Source: Vreelandella olivaria
Lineage (GTDB): Bacteria > Pseudomonadota > Gammaproteobacteria > Pseudomonadales > Halomonadaceae
DNA length: 64,000 bases
Assembly (NCBI GenBank): GCA_004295565.1
Contig: AP019416.1
Span: 1,736,001 to 1,800,000, forward strand
Direction: 5' to 3'
This document shows positions 63,308 through 64,000 of this stretch, piece by piece. The notes beneath the pieces are model-generated. The model was not told where the DNA came from. It did not search any database and worked only from the letters and a program-made list of their open reading frames with translations. How positions within the stretch are numbered: position 1 is the stretch's first letter; the number at the start of each line of letters is the position of its first letter. The position numbers were made by a program, and so were the translations under genes.

Positions 63308-63459
63308 GAGATCGGAACAACCCTTCGCGGGGGCGCTGTTAACCCATCCATGGGCGCTACTTCTGTCATCTGACCGCCATGGATGGCGGAAATGCCGGAA
63401 TTGTTGGGAACATTTTCCGGCCCTGACAAAAGACCCCCGCTACGGGTTGCTCCAATCTC
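63308..63459. repeat. Structured dispersed repeat, long copy (copy B)
   Basis: A 152-nt element between the convergent ends of sixA and gatB. The outer stem is GAGAT (63308-63312) with ATCTC (63455-63459) and CAACCC (63318-63323) with GGGTTG (63444-63449). It is followed by the shared hairpin core (about 63332-63357, CCCATCCATGGG), an inner stem CTTCTGTCA/TGACAAAAG, the hairpin CCGCCAT-GG-ATGGCGG (63374-63389) and the stem GCCGGAA/TTCCGGC. The arms differ in sequence from copy A but pair in the same places. Confidence 0.8.
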
Positions 63460-63497
63460 GTCAGCAAAAAATTGAGATAGCACCCGTCTATTTGGTA

Positions 63498-64000
63498 TTA
63501 CAAAAGCGCGTCGAGCTTCTCTTTTAGCAAGCCATTGACCTGCTGCGGGTTGGCGGTGCCCCGTGATGCTTTCATCACCTGCCCCACAAAGTAGCCAATC
63601 ATTTTGCCGCGTTTTTCCGGCTCCGAGTCACGGTACTGAGCGACCTGGGCAGGGCTGTCGGCGATCACCTGATCGATCATCGCTTCAATAGCGCCGGTGT
63701 CGGTTACCTGCTTAAGGCCTTTCGCGTCGATCACCTCGTCAGCGCTTTCACCCTGACCATTCCACAACGCCTGAAAAACCTCTTTAGCGGCTTTACCGTT
63801 AATGGTGTCATCCAGTACGCGGCTGATCAGCTCGCCTAGCTGGCGCGCTGATATCGGGCTATTGGCAATGCTCAGGCTTTCGCGGTTAAGCGCCCCGGAA
63901 AGTTCACCCTGTACCCAGTTAGCCGCCTGCTTGGCATCGCCGCACTCGCTATGCACCGCTTCAAAGAATTCAGCCATATCGCGACTGGCGGAGATCACGT
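63498..64000 (-). CDS. gatB: Aspartyl/glutamyl-tRNA amidotransferase subunit B, C-terminal part
   Basis: Three-prime part of a leftward gene cut by the window end. The visible 166 residues are the C-terminal helical GatB/YqeY tRNA-binding domain: [70 protein letters not shown] and [20 protein letters not shown], ending [10 protein letters not shown]. This subunit acts with GatA and GatC to convert misacylated Glu-tRNA(Gln) or Asp-tRNA(Asn). Confidence 0.95.
   Translation of the reverse strand, partial: VISASRDMAEFFEAVHSECGDAKQAANWVQGELSGALNRESLSIANSPISARQLGELISRVLDDTINGKAAKEVFQALWNGQGESADEVIDAKGLKQVTDTGAIEAMIDQVIADSPAQVAQYRDSEPEKRGKMIGYFVGQVMKASRGTANPQQVNGLLKEKLDALL

Overview
The window is a stretch of a Gammaproteobacterial chromosome, most likely from a Halomonas-like member of the Halomonadaceae. 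The gene order psd - rhdA - rsgA - orn - queG - nnr - tsaE - amiB - mutL - miaA - hfq - hflX - hflK - hflC - hisZ - purA is the order known from Pseudomonas and its relatives, and the acidic, Glu/Asp-rich proteins suit a halophile. The genus is an inference from gene order and protein resemblance; there is no rRNA or other marker in the window.

A technical point colours everything: about two thirds of the genes, including essential ones (purA, hfq, psd, gpsA, tsaE), carry one or more single-base frameshifts, many of them visibly at short C, G or T runs. The protein similarity continues cleanly in another frame each time. I read these as sequence or assembly errors and annotate each gene over its full reconstructed span.

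Layout. 1-4.9 kb: a partial gene, an unknown membrane protein, a two-gene PQQ dehydrogenase (separate membrane and periplasmic parts) and a Phd/VapC toxin-antitoxin pair. 4.9-16.8 kb (minus strand): a guanidine-use operon. A guanidine-I (ykkC) riboswitch leads an ABC transporter, the two DUF1989 proteins UAAP1/UAAP2 (carboxyguanidine deiminase subunits), a biotin-dependent guanidine/urea carboxylase, a 2-oxoglutarate/Fe(II) oxygenase, an unknown protein and allophanate hydrolase. Guanidine would be imported, carboxylated, deiminated to allophanate and hydrolysed to ammonia and CO2. The oxygenase and the unknown protein are the unexplained members. 17-19.8 kb: EF-P and its two modification enzymes (epmB, efp, epmA). 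19.8-23.5 kb: an EmrAB-type efflux pump with a divergent TetR regulator and a palindromic operator.

23.4-26.4 kb: psd, a rhodanese and rsgA. 26.4-34.9 kb: a visibly more AT-rich catabolic cassette lying between rsgA and orn, which are neighbours in many relatives. It holds a TRAP transporter, an enolase-superfamily dehydratase, IdnO- and IdnD-like dehydrogenases, a GntR regulator and a D-2-hydroxyacid dehydrogenase, and looks like an acquired sugar-acid (idonate/ketogluconate type) module. 35-50 kb: the conserved housekeeping block for RNA turnover, tRNA modification, cell wall, mismatch repair, Hfq, HflX/K/C and purine synthesis. 50-64 kb: cobO, yajQ, pepN, yegS, an acidic lipoprotein with a duplicated coiled-coil segment, a cold-shock gene, a LysE exporter, slt, a YkvA-like protein, htpG, gpsA, sixA and the 3' part of gatB.

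The most interesting non-coding signal is a dispersed, structured repeat of 92-152 nt present three times (12.3, 24.3 and 63.3 kb). A hairpin core is nearly constant, while the surrounding stems differ between copies yet stay base-paired, which points to selection on, or copying of, a folded structure.
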